Part shown: positions 19,875 through 31,625 of the stretch, in pieces
Layout of the letters: each line of letters begins with the position of its first letter
Position numbering within the stretch: position 1 is the stretch's first letter
Assembly (NCBI GenBank): GCA_021495925.1
Contig: JAKEKT010000013.1
Span: 460,766-524,765 of the forward strand
Length of the DNA stretch: 64,000 bases
Direction of reading: 5' to 3'
DNA from: Diplodia intermedia
Taxonomy: Eukaryota; Ascomycota; Dothideomycetes; Botryosphaeriales; Botryosphaeriaceae
The notes under the pieces: generated by a model
The model's input: only the letters and a program-made list of their open reading frames with translations
Told to the model about the DNA's origin: nothing
Databases searched by the model: none
Program-made: the position numbers and the translations under genes

Positions 19875-20771
19875 ATGGCTCAGGCCAACCAGTCTCCTCA
19901 ACCCTTGTTCTTAGATCAAAGCGGCAGTGCGCTGCTCAGGCTACCCACCGAGCTTCGCCTGCTGATTTGGGAGCACGTTTTCCCGAGCGGTGGATACTTC
20001 CCCATGGCGATCGACATCAAAACGGGGGAATGGTCCATTCTACGGTGTTCCAAACACGGGAGTCCGCCGCCTCTATTCTCGCACAACAACAGAAGTAACA
20101 GTCCACCAACAGCTAATAGCCAATGGATCAAACAATCCGGGCCCCTCCTGCGCTACGGCCACCGAGTCGTAGCGATGCGACCCGTGGGAGGGACGTTTCC
20201 ACACGGCGATCCCTCAACGCTGGCGACCTTGGCATTAGTGTGCCGCACAATGTATGTCCAGCCCGTCCCACCATGACGAAAAACGACACTTGTAGCTGAC
20301 GGGAGCGGGATTAAAAAAAAAAAAAGCCACGCAGAAGTCATACCCATGCTTTACGGCGGCTCGGTCTTCGGCATCAGCGACGACCAGCAACTGTTCGGGT
20401 TCCTGGAGCACATCTCTCCCCGCTACGCCCACCACATGCGCCACATCTTCGTCGCCCTCAAGAGCTACTCCGCCAAGAACCCCCACGAGTGGGCCGCGGC
20501 GTGCACCACGCTCATGCGTCTGCCCAATCTGAGAACAGTTGACTTCGATCTGTACTCAGTGGTATTACCGCCGTTCGCGCCGGACGAAAAGGCGGTAGTG
20601 TCGTTTCTAAAGCGGTTGGCGCCGTTCGAGGGTCAGTCGCCGCGCAGCGGAGTGTGGAGTCTCCGCTTCGTCGACCCGAAGGAGTGGGGCGCTATTCTTG
20701 AGGGGAAGGGGATGCCGTTTATTGTCAAGGACGTGGATGACCCGAGATTTGGGTATATTAAGAGAGTCTGA
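19875..20771 (+). CDS. F-box-like / DUF7730-type protein
   Basis: Two exons (19875-20251, 20327-20771) give 273 residues. The intron (75 bp) ends in an unusual A-rich tract before its AG; the splice gives ALVCRTIHAEVIPMLYGG, the usual sequence of this group. The N-terminus has ALLRLPTELRLLIWEHVF (about residues 19-36), the degenerate F-box-like helix pair. The C-terminal half (FGFLEHISPRYAHHMRHIFV, LMRLPNLRTVDFDLY) is typical of this large and variable fungal family, whose role is unknown. An SCF-type function is possible but not shown. Confidence 0.75.
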
Positions 20772-21964
20772 TAGCATTAAGCCTGTGTACGTGGGGAATC
20801 TTGCCGGAGGATTTGTTTAATTTGAAGTGTGGCGTAGCTCTCTTGGTCTCGATTCACTGGTGGTTCTGAGCTGCAGCTGTCAGCACACAAATCGGGAAGG
20901 CGGAGGATCGTTTTGGGTCGGTGGAATGCTTGGAATCATGGATTCTGGATGTGCCGCAGAGGAATTTTTTCTATCACCAGCGCTAGTGCAGAAAAGTGCG
21001 TAGAACATTCCGTGTTGGCTTGGTCCAGTTCTCGTAGATGATATGGTCGTCTGCAGCAATCATCTAGTGAAGGCACCAGTGATAAACTTGGTGGGCCACG
21101 TCAAGAGCTGTGACGCAGAAACCACTCTCGAAGTAGTCTTCGTTCACCTATTGCCACCTCCGGATTGAATGCGGTATAGACGGCGACCCCAGCAATGTGT
21201 CCAATCTATCAGTCTTGACAATGTTTCCTCAGATTTTAGGCTTGTTCGGGAATGAATTGGCCACGCTTTCCAAGGCCTTGTGGGACGCACAATCGAGTGA
21301 AGACGGTACAACACTCGCAGGAAGTACTAGACACGATGAAATTGAATTCATCGATGGTCAATCAGTAAAGTTGAAATTCTTTTTTCATCCTCCAAGCCAA
21401 TTTTGTGATGGAACGGATACATGTTTGGCAAGGCAAACAACGGTGCCACTTGTCAATAAATAACCACGCCCAGCTGGACATGCTATATAATGTCAATGTG
21501 CTAATTTTAGAAGGTCGTCATAACTCCTACTCAGGGTTACGTCTATATAGTATATGGAAGGGTCGGAGTTGTGAATGTAAGATCCCGTCTCACGGGTGGA
21601 GTTGCTTCTCAACCTAGAGAGTGGATTCTGAAAACTCCAGCCTTACCACTCAGCCAGTACAATGGCTCTGGCATGTTTCACTCGGTAGGCTCGCTCGGAT
21701 GCGACTAATTGCTGCCTTGCTCGGCTGTGTTTATATTCATCGTCCAATCAGTGAACACCATGTGGGAGCACTTGTCCAATCTGAGCACTTGTTCAGATAC
21801 AAGGTCAGAACTACGAGTTGCTGTCTAACACCAAGAACCAACATGGTGTATTACAATCACAGTCCCCCAACAACGTCTGTCACCTTTGGTGTCTATATAA
21901 ACTCTTACTTTCAGCTAACCATTCCTCCAAACTACATCAAAAACTCCCACCGCCCACTCCAAAG
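20772..21964. other. Intergenic with TATA-containing promoter at its right end
   Basis: About 1.2 kb with no convincing exon. A TATATAAA element sits at about 21892-21899, some 70 bp upstream of the RING gene's ATG. Short open frames at 21197-21463 and 21621-22037 lack motifs. Confidence 0.4.
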
Positions 21965-23272
21965 ATGTCGGCCGGCAACACCAACACCAACCCAACTAGG
22001 TGCAGGAGCTATGCAGACCACCGCCAATTCGTCCTGAAGAAGCTCAACCATGCCACCTGCCCCCACGGCCGCGACTTCCCCCCCGACGAGCGCAGATGCT
22101 GCATCTGCCACGAAGACATCCACGACAACAGCACCGTGGCCCAAGTCTGCCCGCAATCCCCGAAGCACATCTACCACTGGCTCTGCATGATCCAGTGGGT
22201 CAACACGTGGAACGACGAGGCCGAGGAGCACAACCGCGGCTGCCCCACCTGCCGGGCCGAGATGCTAACCGTCAACGAGGCCGAGTACAGCCGCCACCAC
22301 CCCCTCCCCGAGCCCGACGAGCGAGTGGTCAGGCAGCGGCAACTGCTCGCGGCGGGCTGGGACATCGTGCTGGCCGCTCGCAGCACCATGGTGTCGAGTT
22401 CGGACGGCGGCTACGTGCTGCCTCCGCTCGACGACAACACCGTGGATCGCGCGCTGCCCATCAGGTACGCGATGATGGGCGAGCAAGGCAGTTCCAGAGA
22501 TCTCGCTGTTGCCCTGATGGCGCTGGCGGATCCTTTGCAGATCGAGGTCATGCGCAGCGCGGCGTACATGACGGACAACCCGGACCAGCTGAACGGCCTG
22601 TTGAACTTTGTCGACGAGCTCCGGTTTTCTTTTGAAGCCGTGGATCCACCCGTAAGGAATCCTGAAGTCACCCCTCGAGCTACCCCTCAAGCTACCCCTC
22701 AAGCCTCCCAAGCACCCCCTCAAACCGCACTTCAAGCCGCCCCTCAAACCACCCCTCAAGCTGCCCCTCAACCAGTCTCTGCGACGCATCAAATGGAAGC
22801 GCAGCATATGTCTGGAGTAGAGGATGAATATGCGACGCAGGAAGAAGGGGAAGAGCTCAAAGAAGATGAGGGAGAAGAGGGCGAAGATGATGACGGAGAT
22901 GAGGAGGAGCCTTCTAAAGGTGAGACTCTTGTCGATGGGTCGGAAGATGGACAGGGTGACACGGACGACACGGATGGTGAGATGACTCTTCTACAGGAAA
23001 CGCAAGATACTGATCCTGAAAAGCCTCCGTCCCCGGAGCGTGACTCTCAGATGGAGGAGCAAGACTCTCAGATGGAGGATCAGGACTCGCAGATGGAGGA
23101 GTATGACTCGGAGGAGTATGACTCCCAAGAACATTCCGACGACCAAGAAATGTCCGACCCAGATGAGGAGGACAAGTCGCCGGAAATCTTCATGTCTGAC
23201 GCGGTTGAGCAAATACGCGATGAGGAAGAATTTCAAGGCAGTCCGTCTCCAGAGTGGGAAAACGTTATTTAG
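21965..23272 (+). CDS. RING-H2 finger protein with repetitive acidic tail
   Basis: A 435-residue intronless protein. The RING-H2 finger lies at about residues 45-96: C45-x2-C48, C62, H68, H71, C74, then C93-x2-C96 (CCICHED, CPQSPKHIYHWLC, GCPTCR), so it is probably a ubiquitin E3 ligase. The middle is a mostly helical region. From about residue 237 comes a Pro/Gln/Ala repeat zone (TPQA, APQT units), then a strongly Asp/Glu-rich tail with three copies of a DSQMEEQ-like unit and DSEEYDSQ. No transmembrane segment. The ATG at 21965 is used because it lies 70 bp after a TATA box and directly precedes the finger; the frame is open further upstream. Substrate unknown. Confidence 0.85.
   Translation: MSAGNTNTNPTRCRSYADHRQFVLKKLNHATCPHGRDFPPDERRCCICHEDIHDNSTVAQVCPQSPKHIYHWLCMIQWVNTWNDEAEEHNRGCPTCRAEMLTVNEAEYSRHHPLPEPDERVVRQRQLLAAGWDIVLAARSTMVSSSDGGYVLPPLDDNTVDRALPIRYAMMGEQGSSRDLAVALMALADPLQIEVMRSAAYMTDNPDQLNGLLNFVDELRFSFEAVDPPVRNPEVTPRATPQATPQASQAPPQTALQAAPQTTPQAAPQPVSATHQMEAQHMSGVEDEYATQEEGEELKEDEGEEGEDDDGDEEEPSKGETLVDGSEDGQGDTDDTDGEMTLLQETQDTDPEKPPSPERDSQMEEQDSQMEDQDSQMEEYDSEEYDSQEHSDDQEMSDPDEEDKSPEIFMSDAVEQIRDEEEFQGSPSPEWENVI
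22670..22795 (+). repeat. Coding minisatellite, 12-base units
   Basis: Near-identical CCCCTCAAGCY / CCCCTCAAACY units in tandem inside the RING gene, encoding the TPQA/APQT tract. Unit number is likely to vary between strains. Confidence 0.7.
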
Positions 23273-23882
23273 ACAGATAACTTCGAAGGTCGAGAGACAC
23301 CGCTAGTTGAATAGAGAACTTTGAAAATCAACTGCTAAGCTTGAGTAGCCATGAAAGCCGTGATAGAACGTTTATTCTATGATTAACTTTGTATGATATG
23401 ACAGTCGAACTATATCGTAACAGCTATGGCTGCTGGAAGCGTTATTAGAAAGGATGCGTGTCACCTTTTCCCACTAATAGTATAGTCATACTGGGCAGGA
23501 GTAGATCTATTCCCGAACTTATTCCAACCAACGCTGACACATGGCGGAGGACAAGATAGGCATTGTTCCTTGTCATTAAAATAGAGTCAAGAGAGGGATT
23601 TTGTCCGGTGAGCGATGAAGGTGCTCATAATCGGGGAGGAACGGAGAGATCAAACGATTTGCATAGGACCCTTCGCGCAGATCTTACCCGATGTGCGTAG
23701 CCATTGGGTAAAGTCATCTCATTTGCTGTAGGCCATTATCCCTTCACTTCCTCCTGTGTCGAGTCTGGTCTCCCTCGCCTACGTCAATCATTTTTTTTTA
23801 GAAATGCCAAAAAAAAAGAAAGAAAACAGAGACAGTCCAAAGAAGTAGCTTCCTGCCGTTCCCATCAACCCTTGTTCCCCCA
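23273..23882. other. Convergent intergenic region
   Basis: AT-rich, between two genes that converge here. It should contain both terminators. No gene seen. Confidence 0.4.
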
Positions 23883-24161
23883 TTACTGCACCTTCGAACT
23901 CGGTCTCTTGATCATGCATATAACCTTGTAGCTCTCACCATTCGGGGTCCAGTGGGAGACATCAATCTCATCCGCGGCCTCAAACCCCATCTTCTTATAC
24001 AAGAAGTAGCCACGGGGCGTCGCCTCCAGATACACGGGCACGCCATCCTTCTCACCCTGCTCGATCCCCCACCGCACCAGCGCGGCACCAATCCCCTTGC
24101 CCTGATGATCCGGATGCGTAGCCAGGGAAGCCAAATCTGCAGTTCCAGTCACGAAAATCAG

Positions 24162-24198
<37 letters not shown>

Positions 24199-24673
24199 CC
24201 ACGCAACCCCCACCCCACCCGCGGGACCCAAACCCAAACACAATAAATCAAACCCACTCACACCAAAAATCCCTCGAGTCCCCCAACACCCTCTTCTTCG
24301 CCTCCTCCATCAACTTCGGCTGCAATTCAAAAAACTCCCTGCGCACGCACCGCGGCACCTCGCCCGTCGGATTCGCCGCGTTGCCCACCCCCTCCCCCGA
24401 CGACGGACTCACCCACGCCGCGAACCCCGCGACGCTTTCGTCGTCGACAGTGACCTTGTGCGTCACGACGCCGGGCGTCTCGAGACGCTTCGTGAAGCGG
24501 CGCCGGCGCCAGTCGTCTTCGGCGGTGGGGTCGGCCGGGTCGACGAGCTCGGGCGGGAAGGTGGCGAGGCGCAGGGGATCGTGCTGGAAGGCGGCGGAGC
24601 CGGTGGCGAGCATGGCGTCCATGTCGGCGAGGGTGACGGGGTGGAGGGTGTAGGGGGTTGGGGGGGATGGCAT
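23883..24673 (-). CDS. GNAT-family N-acetyltransferase
   Basis: Two exons (24262-24673, 23883-24136) give 221 residues. The 125-bp intron joins TTTTTGGT and ATTTGG to make FWYLASLATHPDHQGKGIG, the standard acetyl-CoA-binding motif A (Q/RxxGxG/A), so the splice is secure. N-terminal YTLHPVTLADMDAML and the C-terminal PVYLEATPRGYFLYKKMGF are typical of the fungal GNATs that acetylate small molecules. The intron contains a (CA)n(GA)n microsatellite. A run of GTG triplets lies just upstream of the ATG. Substrate unknown. Confidence 0.88.
24163..24199. repeat. (CA)n-(GA)n microsatellite inside an intron
   Basis: About 8 CA and 10 GA dinucleotides lie in tandem within the GNAT intron. On the transcribed strand this is a CT tract followed by a GT tract on the acceptor side of the intron. 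Confidence 0.85.
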
Positions 24674-26113
24674 TGTGGTGGTGGTGGTGGTGGTGGTGTG
24701 TGGTTTGGTTTGCTTGCGTTGATGGAGTGCGCGGAGTTGGCTTTGGTGGGTCCTGCTTTTGCATCGGGAGATGTTGGTCGTATTTATGTGCGGTTGCTCG
24801 ACGGTGGGCCAGAGTCGGTGTTGCGTCGTGGCGTTTCCGACGTGCACAAATGCGATCAGGCAGCAGTAAATGGTTTTGGCGAACTCCGGCTTACCTGCGG
24901 CGTTCATATCGTGCCACCGGAGTTGGCGCTACGTGGCGTTGGTTGGCGGAAGAAACGATGGGAGGATTCGGCACCCTCCCGCTTTCAGCAGGTGCACCGG
25001 GTGGCGAGGCGGAGAGGGCGTGGCGACGAATCAAGCTCGACGTCGTAATCGCCCTCTTCGCAAAGCTTAATTCTGCTGCCTAAACATGCCTCACTTGACA
25101 AATTTCTCGTTGAACTCCGTAGACTATTATCCGAGGGGTATACAGAGATGCTCCAAGATATGCAGGACACATCTATGAGTAGAGCAGCACGAGTCTGGAT
25201 CATAGACTGGTACCCTTTTTTTGCACGGCGACACACTCTACAGAGCTTGAACTCCCGGGAAGAACCCGTTCTGATGTCTGGATTACCGTATTCGGTATGT
25301 TCAAATCGGCCTTCTCTTACCAGCTGACTGCTATGTGCTTTAATCGGTGCGGGACGAAATTTCTATTCGCTCTTACATGGTAATGGTTTTGTTTGTTCAA
25401 TTTGAATAGTCAGGCAGTCTGCAGACCTTGGCGGACCTAAGGGCTGCGCATGATGTTTTATGCGTACAACTGTTTCTGTCTATGAGGAACTAATTTCCGT
25501 CGGCCCAGGCAAAAGAACGGGCAGGTGGGAGAGCAACGAGGCGAGCAAATCAGAGAATGTGAAGAGTAGATCCGAGCGGGCGTGCGGGCGGTGTGTTTTC
25601 GACAGAATAACCGGATAACGAAATTCGAGAAGGCCGAGGTTCGAGCGACAATACTGAATCGATGAGTATGTTGTGTGTGGCGACAAGAAATAGAAAAGGG
25701 TCTTCATAGACTGCTGCCTGGGGTGCGGATGTGGCTGCGCCCGTGCGTGGCTGGTGCCTGTTCTACATCAACGCCAGAACCAAAACGCCATCTTCATGTC
25801 GACATGATTTGTTCGTAGTAGATGATGCTGATCGGCAGGGCCTCCTTCATGAGACTGCAGCGGGTTGTTTGCTTCATGTAGATCGATTAGGACTAGCGTA
25901 GTTTGCTACCAGGTGGTGCTATAAAGCACCACCAGCAGCCTTCACCTATCGATCATCCTGCTTCACCATCAGATGCTGCTGCCTATATGTGCCTTGCTGC
26001 CTGGCCGTGCCTCACAGCCCGCGCATTTATTCATCTAGTGCCTTCAGCGAGAATCATTTGACAGGAACATCCAGAGTCCACCAAGCGCCGACATTCCCAT
26101 CAAGATAACCATC
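24674..26113. promoter_or_regulatory. Long divergent intergenic region
   Basis: 1.4 kb between the GNAT gene (leftward) and the DUF7587-like gene (rightward). It begins with a run of GTG triplets (24675-24700). I find no exon-like frame. Promoters of both genes must be here. Confidence 0.35.
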
Positions 26114-27375
26114 ATGTACATGACATCAGAGCAGTACGACCTCCTCCACGGTACGTCAGAGAGCCGCCACTATTCCCAGACAGGCTCCTACTGCGACTAA
26201 CCCCCCAACCAGATGCCCGCAAGCGCGTCCCCCGCTACCTCTTCCGCGCCTTCACAGCCAGCCCACACAGCAGCGGCGGCAGCAGCAGCGGCGGCGACCC
26301 AGAAGCCCCCAGCAACGCACCCAGCACGGCAGCCGAGCGGCACTCGCACACACAAGAAATGCTCTCAGCGCACCTGACATGGGACACCAAGCAGCCATCC
26401 GAGTTCCGCTCATGGACCAGCTCGCTCCTCTGCGCCCTGCGCCACGCCATGCGCAAGACATACGTCTGGCCGACGCAGCCAGCGAGCGACGTCTGCATCG
26501 CGGTGCTCGACACGACGTCCAACTACGCGCTGCCCGTGTGGCCGGCCACGGCGCTATACGACGCATACGGCCTCGCGCCGCGCGCGTCGCGCACCCGCAC
26601 CCGCCCCTGGCGCGAGCTCGAGCGCCACTACTGCTTCGGCGAGTACGTGCTCGTATGCAGCGGCGGCGGCGGCGGCGCCTCCTCCGACCTGCCGACCGTT
26701 CAGGCGGATTGCCGCGTCGCGTCGTTGCAGCGCCTGCTGAGCGAGGACGTCGGCGGCGGCATGTGCGAGTTGCTGCCCGAACTCTTCGCGGACGAGACCG
26801 AGCGCGGGCGCGAGGACCTGGCGCGCGCGATCAGGGATAACAGGCGTGTGCTGTGCGCAAACGCCTCGAGGGCGCTGACGCGGCGCGAGGTGGTGCTGGC
26901 GAGGCGGTTGGGCGAGTGTTTCGCGGCGGGGGAGCGTGATGGTGGTGGTGTCTTCGCTTTTCCCGTCGCTGTGGCGTTCTTGTCGCTGCGGTGGTGGGGC
27001 GGGCTGTTCGGAACGGCGGACCGCCCCGGCGAGACGGAGCTGCTTGATCAGATTCTGGACGAGATGGCGGGTTTGGAGATCCCGGACGGCTTGGGCGGCG
27101 AGGAGGACTTCGGCGGCTTGGGTGGGCCGCTCAGACCGTATATGCCTCAGGAGGCTGGAGTGTTCAGGACGCTGTGTCAAAGGTTGGCTGCCCGTAGCCG
27201 GGGCGAGGGATGTGATGATGAGGATGATGTGGTGACGGCCATATCGGGGTTGAGCAGTGAGTATCTCGTCGTTCTGACGGCCCGAAAAACAACGAAGCTG
27301 ATCGATCGTTTAGTTGGTAGTTCCACCCAGGCGAGTGGTGGCGTTGTAAACCCTTTCCTTGCTACGCTGGGGTGA
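26114..27375 (+). CDS. DUF7587-like fungal protein
   Basis: Two exons (26114-26150, 26213-27375) give 399 residues; the 62-bp intron has a CTAAC branch site and splices to HDARKRVPRYLFRAF. This VPRYLFR(A/V)F start (about residues 18-25) followed by a Ser/Gly-rich loop is typical of the fungal DUF7587 group as I recall it. Then come TWDTKQPSEFRSWTSSLLCA and a helical C-terminal half with Asp/Glu and Gly tracts. Function is unknown; relatives are often found near other lineage-specific genes. Exon 2 is very GC-rich. Confidence 0.65.
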
Positions 27376-27422
27376 GGTGAGCAGAATGGAGTCAGTGTGC
27401 TTGTTGGTGGGTGACCATGAGC

Positions 27423-27816
27423 GGCGCGCGGGGACGAGGTCGTTACTAAGCTATTCAGGGCTATTTCCCCCGCCCGCGTATCATTCCCGTCCGCCGTAGT
27501 GTACGCTTGGGTGGGTGGCCAGCAAAAGTGCGCGGGGGAAAGGCGGTTAGTAAGCTATTGAGAGCAGTCTCCCCCCGCGCGAAAATGATATACTAGCATG
27601 GTTACTGTCAGTTCACACGTCTGTCAACGTTAGCCACCAATTCGGGCGGGGGGATCTTATTGACAGCTGTTGAGTGCCTTGACTCCCGCTCACAAAAAAC
27701 CTTAAATCTATCACGGTGACCTGCTAACTGTCAGTCCACACACTTGTCCATAGTTTTGCCATCCGGGGGTGCGGGGATAGTCTATCGAGAGTTCTATTGA
27801 GCCGAGTAATTCCCGC
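27423..27816. repeat. Array of four diverged GC-hairpin units
   Basis: Four units start near 27423, 27529, 27642 and 27763 (spacing about 105-120 bases). Each is a G-rich arm, a 25-35 base loop, and a C-rich arm that can pair with it: for example GCGCGGGGGA with TCTCCCCCCGCGCG in unit 2. Units 1 and 2 share TACTAAGCTATT / TAGTAAGCTATT in the loop. The spacers after units 2 and 3 share CTGTCAGTYCACAC and a nearby TGTC. No gene overlaps them. They lie in the 3' flank of the DUF7587-like gene. Confidence 0.6.
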
Positions 27817-28188
27817 GTACTGGCATCATGTCTGTGTTTGTATGCGTTTCGTTGGGGTTGAGGGCCATTATCGCTACTTCTCTAAGTATCTCGTGTCTTC
27901 CAGTATTAGTCCGACAAAAACTCTGTACAGCATATTTTTGTTGAAACAGCTCCATGCGGAGAATCTCCGTAGTCAGTTGACTGTCACAGCTGTGCGGACG
28001 GACAATTGGGCGAGTTCTTCATAGAGGGGATTCTCCTGTCACCGTAGCAGCCCTGACACTGCATGATCATGATACATGGTGGAAAATGGATTTTTTTTTA
28101 TAATTCAACAGACCCGTATCTACCAATCCTTATAGTCATGACTCATATCTAACCATCCCAAAACTCCAAACATCCGAGATACAATCCC

Positions 28189-30483
28189 TTACAAGTCTGA
28201 CCACTCGCTCTCGTTATCCTTCCTCGCCTTCTCGACATGGTCATGGAACTTCTTGCTCATCAGCATCACCCTGCGGAAATGCTCCTCCTTGACGACAATC
28301 TCATCGTCCTCCTTCCACTCGGGGTTCTTGGAAGCCTCATACTCGGCAATGGCGATAGCAGACTGGAACGCATTGCGGATCTCGCGACCATTCCACTCCT
28401 GCTCAGCCATCTCGCCATCCAGCACAAACGCCTGCGCCTCCTCGCACACCCTGATCTGGCCCTCGCACTCGCGCACCAGCTTCTGCAAGAACGTCTCCCA
28501 GATGCCGCGACGCTTGTCGACGTCGAGCTTCTCGAAGCCGATGGCGACGTGGACGCGCGACATGAAGGCGTCATCGATGTGCTCGACGCGGTTCGTCGTC
28601 AGGAACAGCAGGCCGCCAAAGTACTCCATCTTCCTGAGGAAGGCGGTGACGATGCCGTTGCGGGCGAGGTCGGTGCTGCGGCGCTCGAGGAAGATGTCGG
28701 CCTCGTCGATCAGCAGCACGGCGCGCCAGCGGTGCGCGAGGTCGAACCACTTGGTGATCTCCGACTCGATGCTCTCCTCGTTGGTGCCGAGGTCGCCGAT
28801 GGTCAGGCTGACCATCGGGCGCCGCGTGTGCGCCGCCGTGGCCTCGACCGTGTACGTCTTGCCGACGCCGGGCGGGCCGTACAGCAGCACGGCGACGCCG
28901 GCGCCCTTGCCCTTGACGAAGTCGGCGGACCACTTGACCTTCGACTTGAGCTGGCGGTGCGACAGCGCCTTGATGATCTCGCCGTTCTCGTCGCCGATGT
29001 TGGCGTCGGGCGGCAGGTACTTGGGCGCGGCGACGGGCGCGGTGCGGTCGATGTGCACCGGCGCCCACGTCTTCTCGTCGAGCGCGAAGCCGGTCATGAT
29101 GGGGCACAGCAGGAAGAGGTGGTCGTCCGACAGCCACTCGCGCGGGTGCCTCTCGGCGCTGAGCGCGATGGCCGGCGTCACCGCCGTGCCCGTCTTGGGC
29201 GGCGTGTCCTTCTCCTCGACGCTGTACTGGCGCTGCAGGCCCCACTTGTGCTCCGGCATGTCGGCGCCCGACGGCAGCGCGGTCTCGATGATGAGCGGCC
29301 CCTTGTACTGCCGCTTCTTCTCGTCGGCGAACTCGCCGTCGTGCGTGAGGTACGCGTGGCCGCCGTCCCAGATGATGTCGCGCATGCGCGCGCCGCGCTG
29401 GACGAACTTGGCCCGGCGGCCGCCGTCGCCGGACCCCTCCGTCTTGTCCAGGTACTCGCGCGGGTAGATGGGCAGGCTGGTCACCGTCTTCTCGCCCTCG
29501 AAGTAGGGCACGTCGACGGTGATCTCGGCGGTGCGGATCGACGAGTAGTCCCACGTGTGGTCGAGCAGCCACGCCGTCACCTTCCACTTGTTGATGTCCG
29601 GGTTGTCGCTGTCGGCCGTGATCTCGGCGTCCCAGATGACGACGCCCAGCCACGTGTCGTCGTGCAGGGCGTACGACAGCGAGCCCGGCCGCAGCAGGTA
29701 CCACATGTCGTCCCACGTCACCGTCGCGGCGTCCTTCTTCAGCCGCCGACGCGCGGGGAGCACCGTCTTCTCCACGTGCGGGTCGAGGAACTCGAGCAGG
29801 GTCTGCAGGTGCTCGTACTTGACGTCGGCGTCGGTCTTCTCCGCCTCGTCCGAGCCGGCCGGCGTCCGCTCGAGGGCGAGGCTGTTGCTCAGGTTCCGGA
29901 GCTCGGTGATGTAGTGCACGAGGGCGCAGTACGGCTCGTGGACCGTGATGGTGTCACCAGTCACGTTCTGGCTTTGGCAGGCGTCAATTGCTGTTCGGGA
30001 TCCAGATGGCTGGCTAAATGCTTACCTCGGGTAGTACTCGACAACTTCCCTGATGGCGTCCAGGAGTAGCGGCGAATGGATGACCATTCTGGTCTGACCG
30101 ACATCGACAATCCGCTTACCCTCCAGCGTGCCCTCCGGCTTCGGCTTCTTCTCGTCGTCATCCTCATAGTCGTCCTCGTCGTCGGTCTCTAGATTCAGTG
30201 GACCGTCGGCCTTGAACATTTTCATGTAGTCCGAGTACTTGGGCCGTTTCGAGGCGACCTTCAGCGATGTGATGATCTCGAAAACGGGCATCGTCTCGTC
30301 CAAGTCGGTGGGGCCCGTCGTTATCTGCAGGTCGAAGGGCGCGTCATCCTGCTTGCAGTCGAAGTTGGGGCCGTACTGGTCCTCGCACTCGACCCTGTAC
30401 CGGATGCGGGGAGTCGGCTTGGGCGCCTCGTTGGCCGCGGCCACGGTGGCGGCCGGGACTTCCACGGTCTTTGTGTCCGCCAT
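28189..30483 (-). CDS. AAA+ ATPase with DUF7025-type N-terminal region
   Basis: Two exons (30026-30483, 28189-29971), 54-bp intron, 746 residues. The acceptor AAAG gives YYPSQNVTGDT, the conserved junction of this family. The N-terminal 500 residues (GPxxF, VVEYYP, IHEPYCALVHY, RPGSLSY, WLLDHTWDY) match fungal DUF7025-AAA proteins. The single AAA module has Walker A GPPGVGKT at about 518-525, Walker B VLLIDEADIFL at about 571-581, the sensor LFLTTNR and arginine-finger region SRVHVAI. The N-terminus has an Asp/Glu-rich stretch (ETDDEDDYEDDDE). These proteins are common in filamentous ascomycetes and of unknown function; remodelling of proteins is inferred. The gene lies back-to-back with the zinc-finger regulator. 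Confidence 0.9.
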
Positions 30484-31625
30484 TGTGCTTGTTGTCCGGA
30501 TAAGCTTGGTGGTGGAAGATGGGGTATCAAGAAAGACCGAGTGAGGAAGAAAGTGTTTGGATGGTGAGGCGTTGAAAGGCAGGAGCTGGAGGTTATAAGC
30601 AAGGAGAGGAGCTAGGCGGCAGAGGAAGCCTCAGCCACCACCTGCTTACCGTCCCCGCGAAATTGTGGGTTCAGGCGCAGAAGGATGGAGTGGGCGGGCC
30701 GTGCGGCAGCAGGCAGAAGCGTGCTGGTGAGATTTAAGCTCGGGCCGCGTCCGAATCGGTACTCCGCAAAAGTCGGTGTCTCTGTCTGGCCCAGCTTTGA
30801 GTGCGTCACAGCCTCGACTCGTCTCGCCATGCACCGCTTGCAGGCAGCAGCAGCAGCGACCAGGTTCATCCACCAGTTTGCATGGCCTCTGGCTGCAGGG
30901 GAAAATGCTGAAACATGGCTTGCAGCTCACGGCAGCCATACGAAGTGCCTGGATTTGTGTGTAACGGAGGCGCATCGTTCGCACGTTGGAACTGATGAGA
31001 ACAGGGCCTATCACGTCGTGGAAGTAGTGCCAGCCACGGTGCGCTGGCAGGCGGAGAGCTGATGCACAGCCCCCACGCTATGCCGGCCTGGCGTGTGGCT
31101 GAGCGGGCGGCTGCCTGCCACACAACAACCAAGTACTCATCAACATCGAGCATCCTCTTCGCTGATCTGCACAGCTCCAAACTCTGCGGGCGCAAACAAG
31201 CTGCGGTCCCGTATTCCACCTCTTTGTTCGGGAACCAGCCCACGCCCGCACCCGCATACCTTCCCACTCGCCTTCCCACCCGCCTGCGCGCCCGCCCGCC
31301 TGTTCGCCCGCCTTCCTATGTTCCAATTCTTAACCCCATGCACAGTCTATTTCAATTCTCAGGCTGGCCACCCGGTTCCCCGCACTCCATGCTGGACCCG
31401 TCATGACGACGGATAATAATCCGGCGGCGACGATCGCCACTCTGGTTGTGGTGATGACGGGAGATGGGTTGCAGGCCCGAAAGGTGGGGGAGCGGGCAGA
31501 TAAGCTGCAATCGAGGCCTTCCCCGCACCCTCTTGGGGGCTAAAAACACAACACCACAAACTGAACATCACCTCAACCCGGAATACTCCTCTCCCTCTTT
31601 CATCCGTGCTCTTTCTGCCTCCAAA
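30484..31625. promoter_or_regulatory. Divergent promoter region, AAA ATPase and C2H2 regulator
   Basis: 1.1 kb between two divergent starts. It has no credible exon. A TTATAA-like element lies about 110 bp upstream of the ATPase start. Pyrimidine-rich tracts precede the rightward ATG (31580-31622). Confidence 0.4.

Noticed and set aside
28237..30069. A 610-codon rightward frame antisense to the AAA ATPase
   Set aside because: It mirrors the GC-rich third positions of the ATPase; Walker motifs and splice sites support the minus strand.
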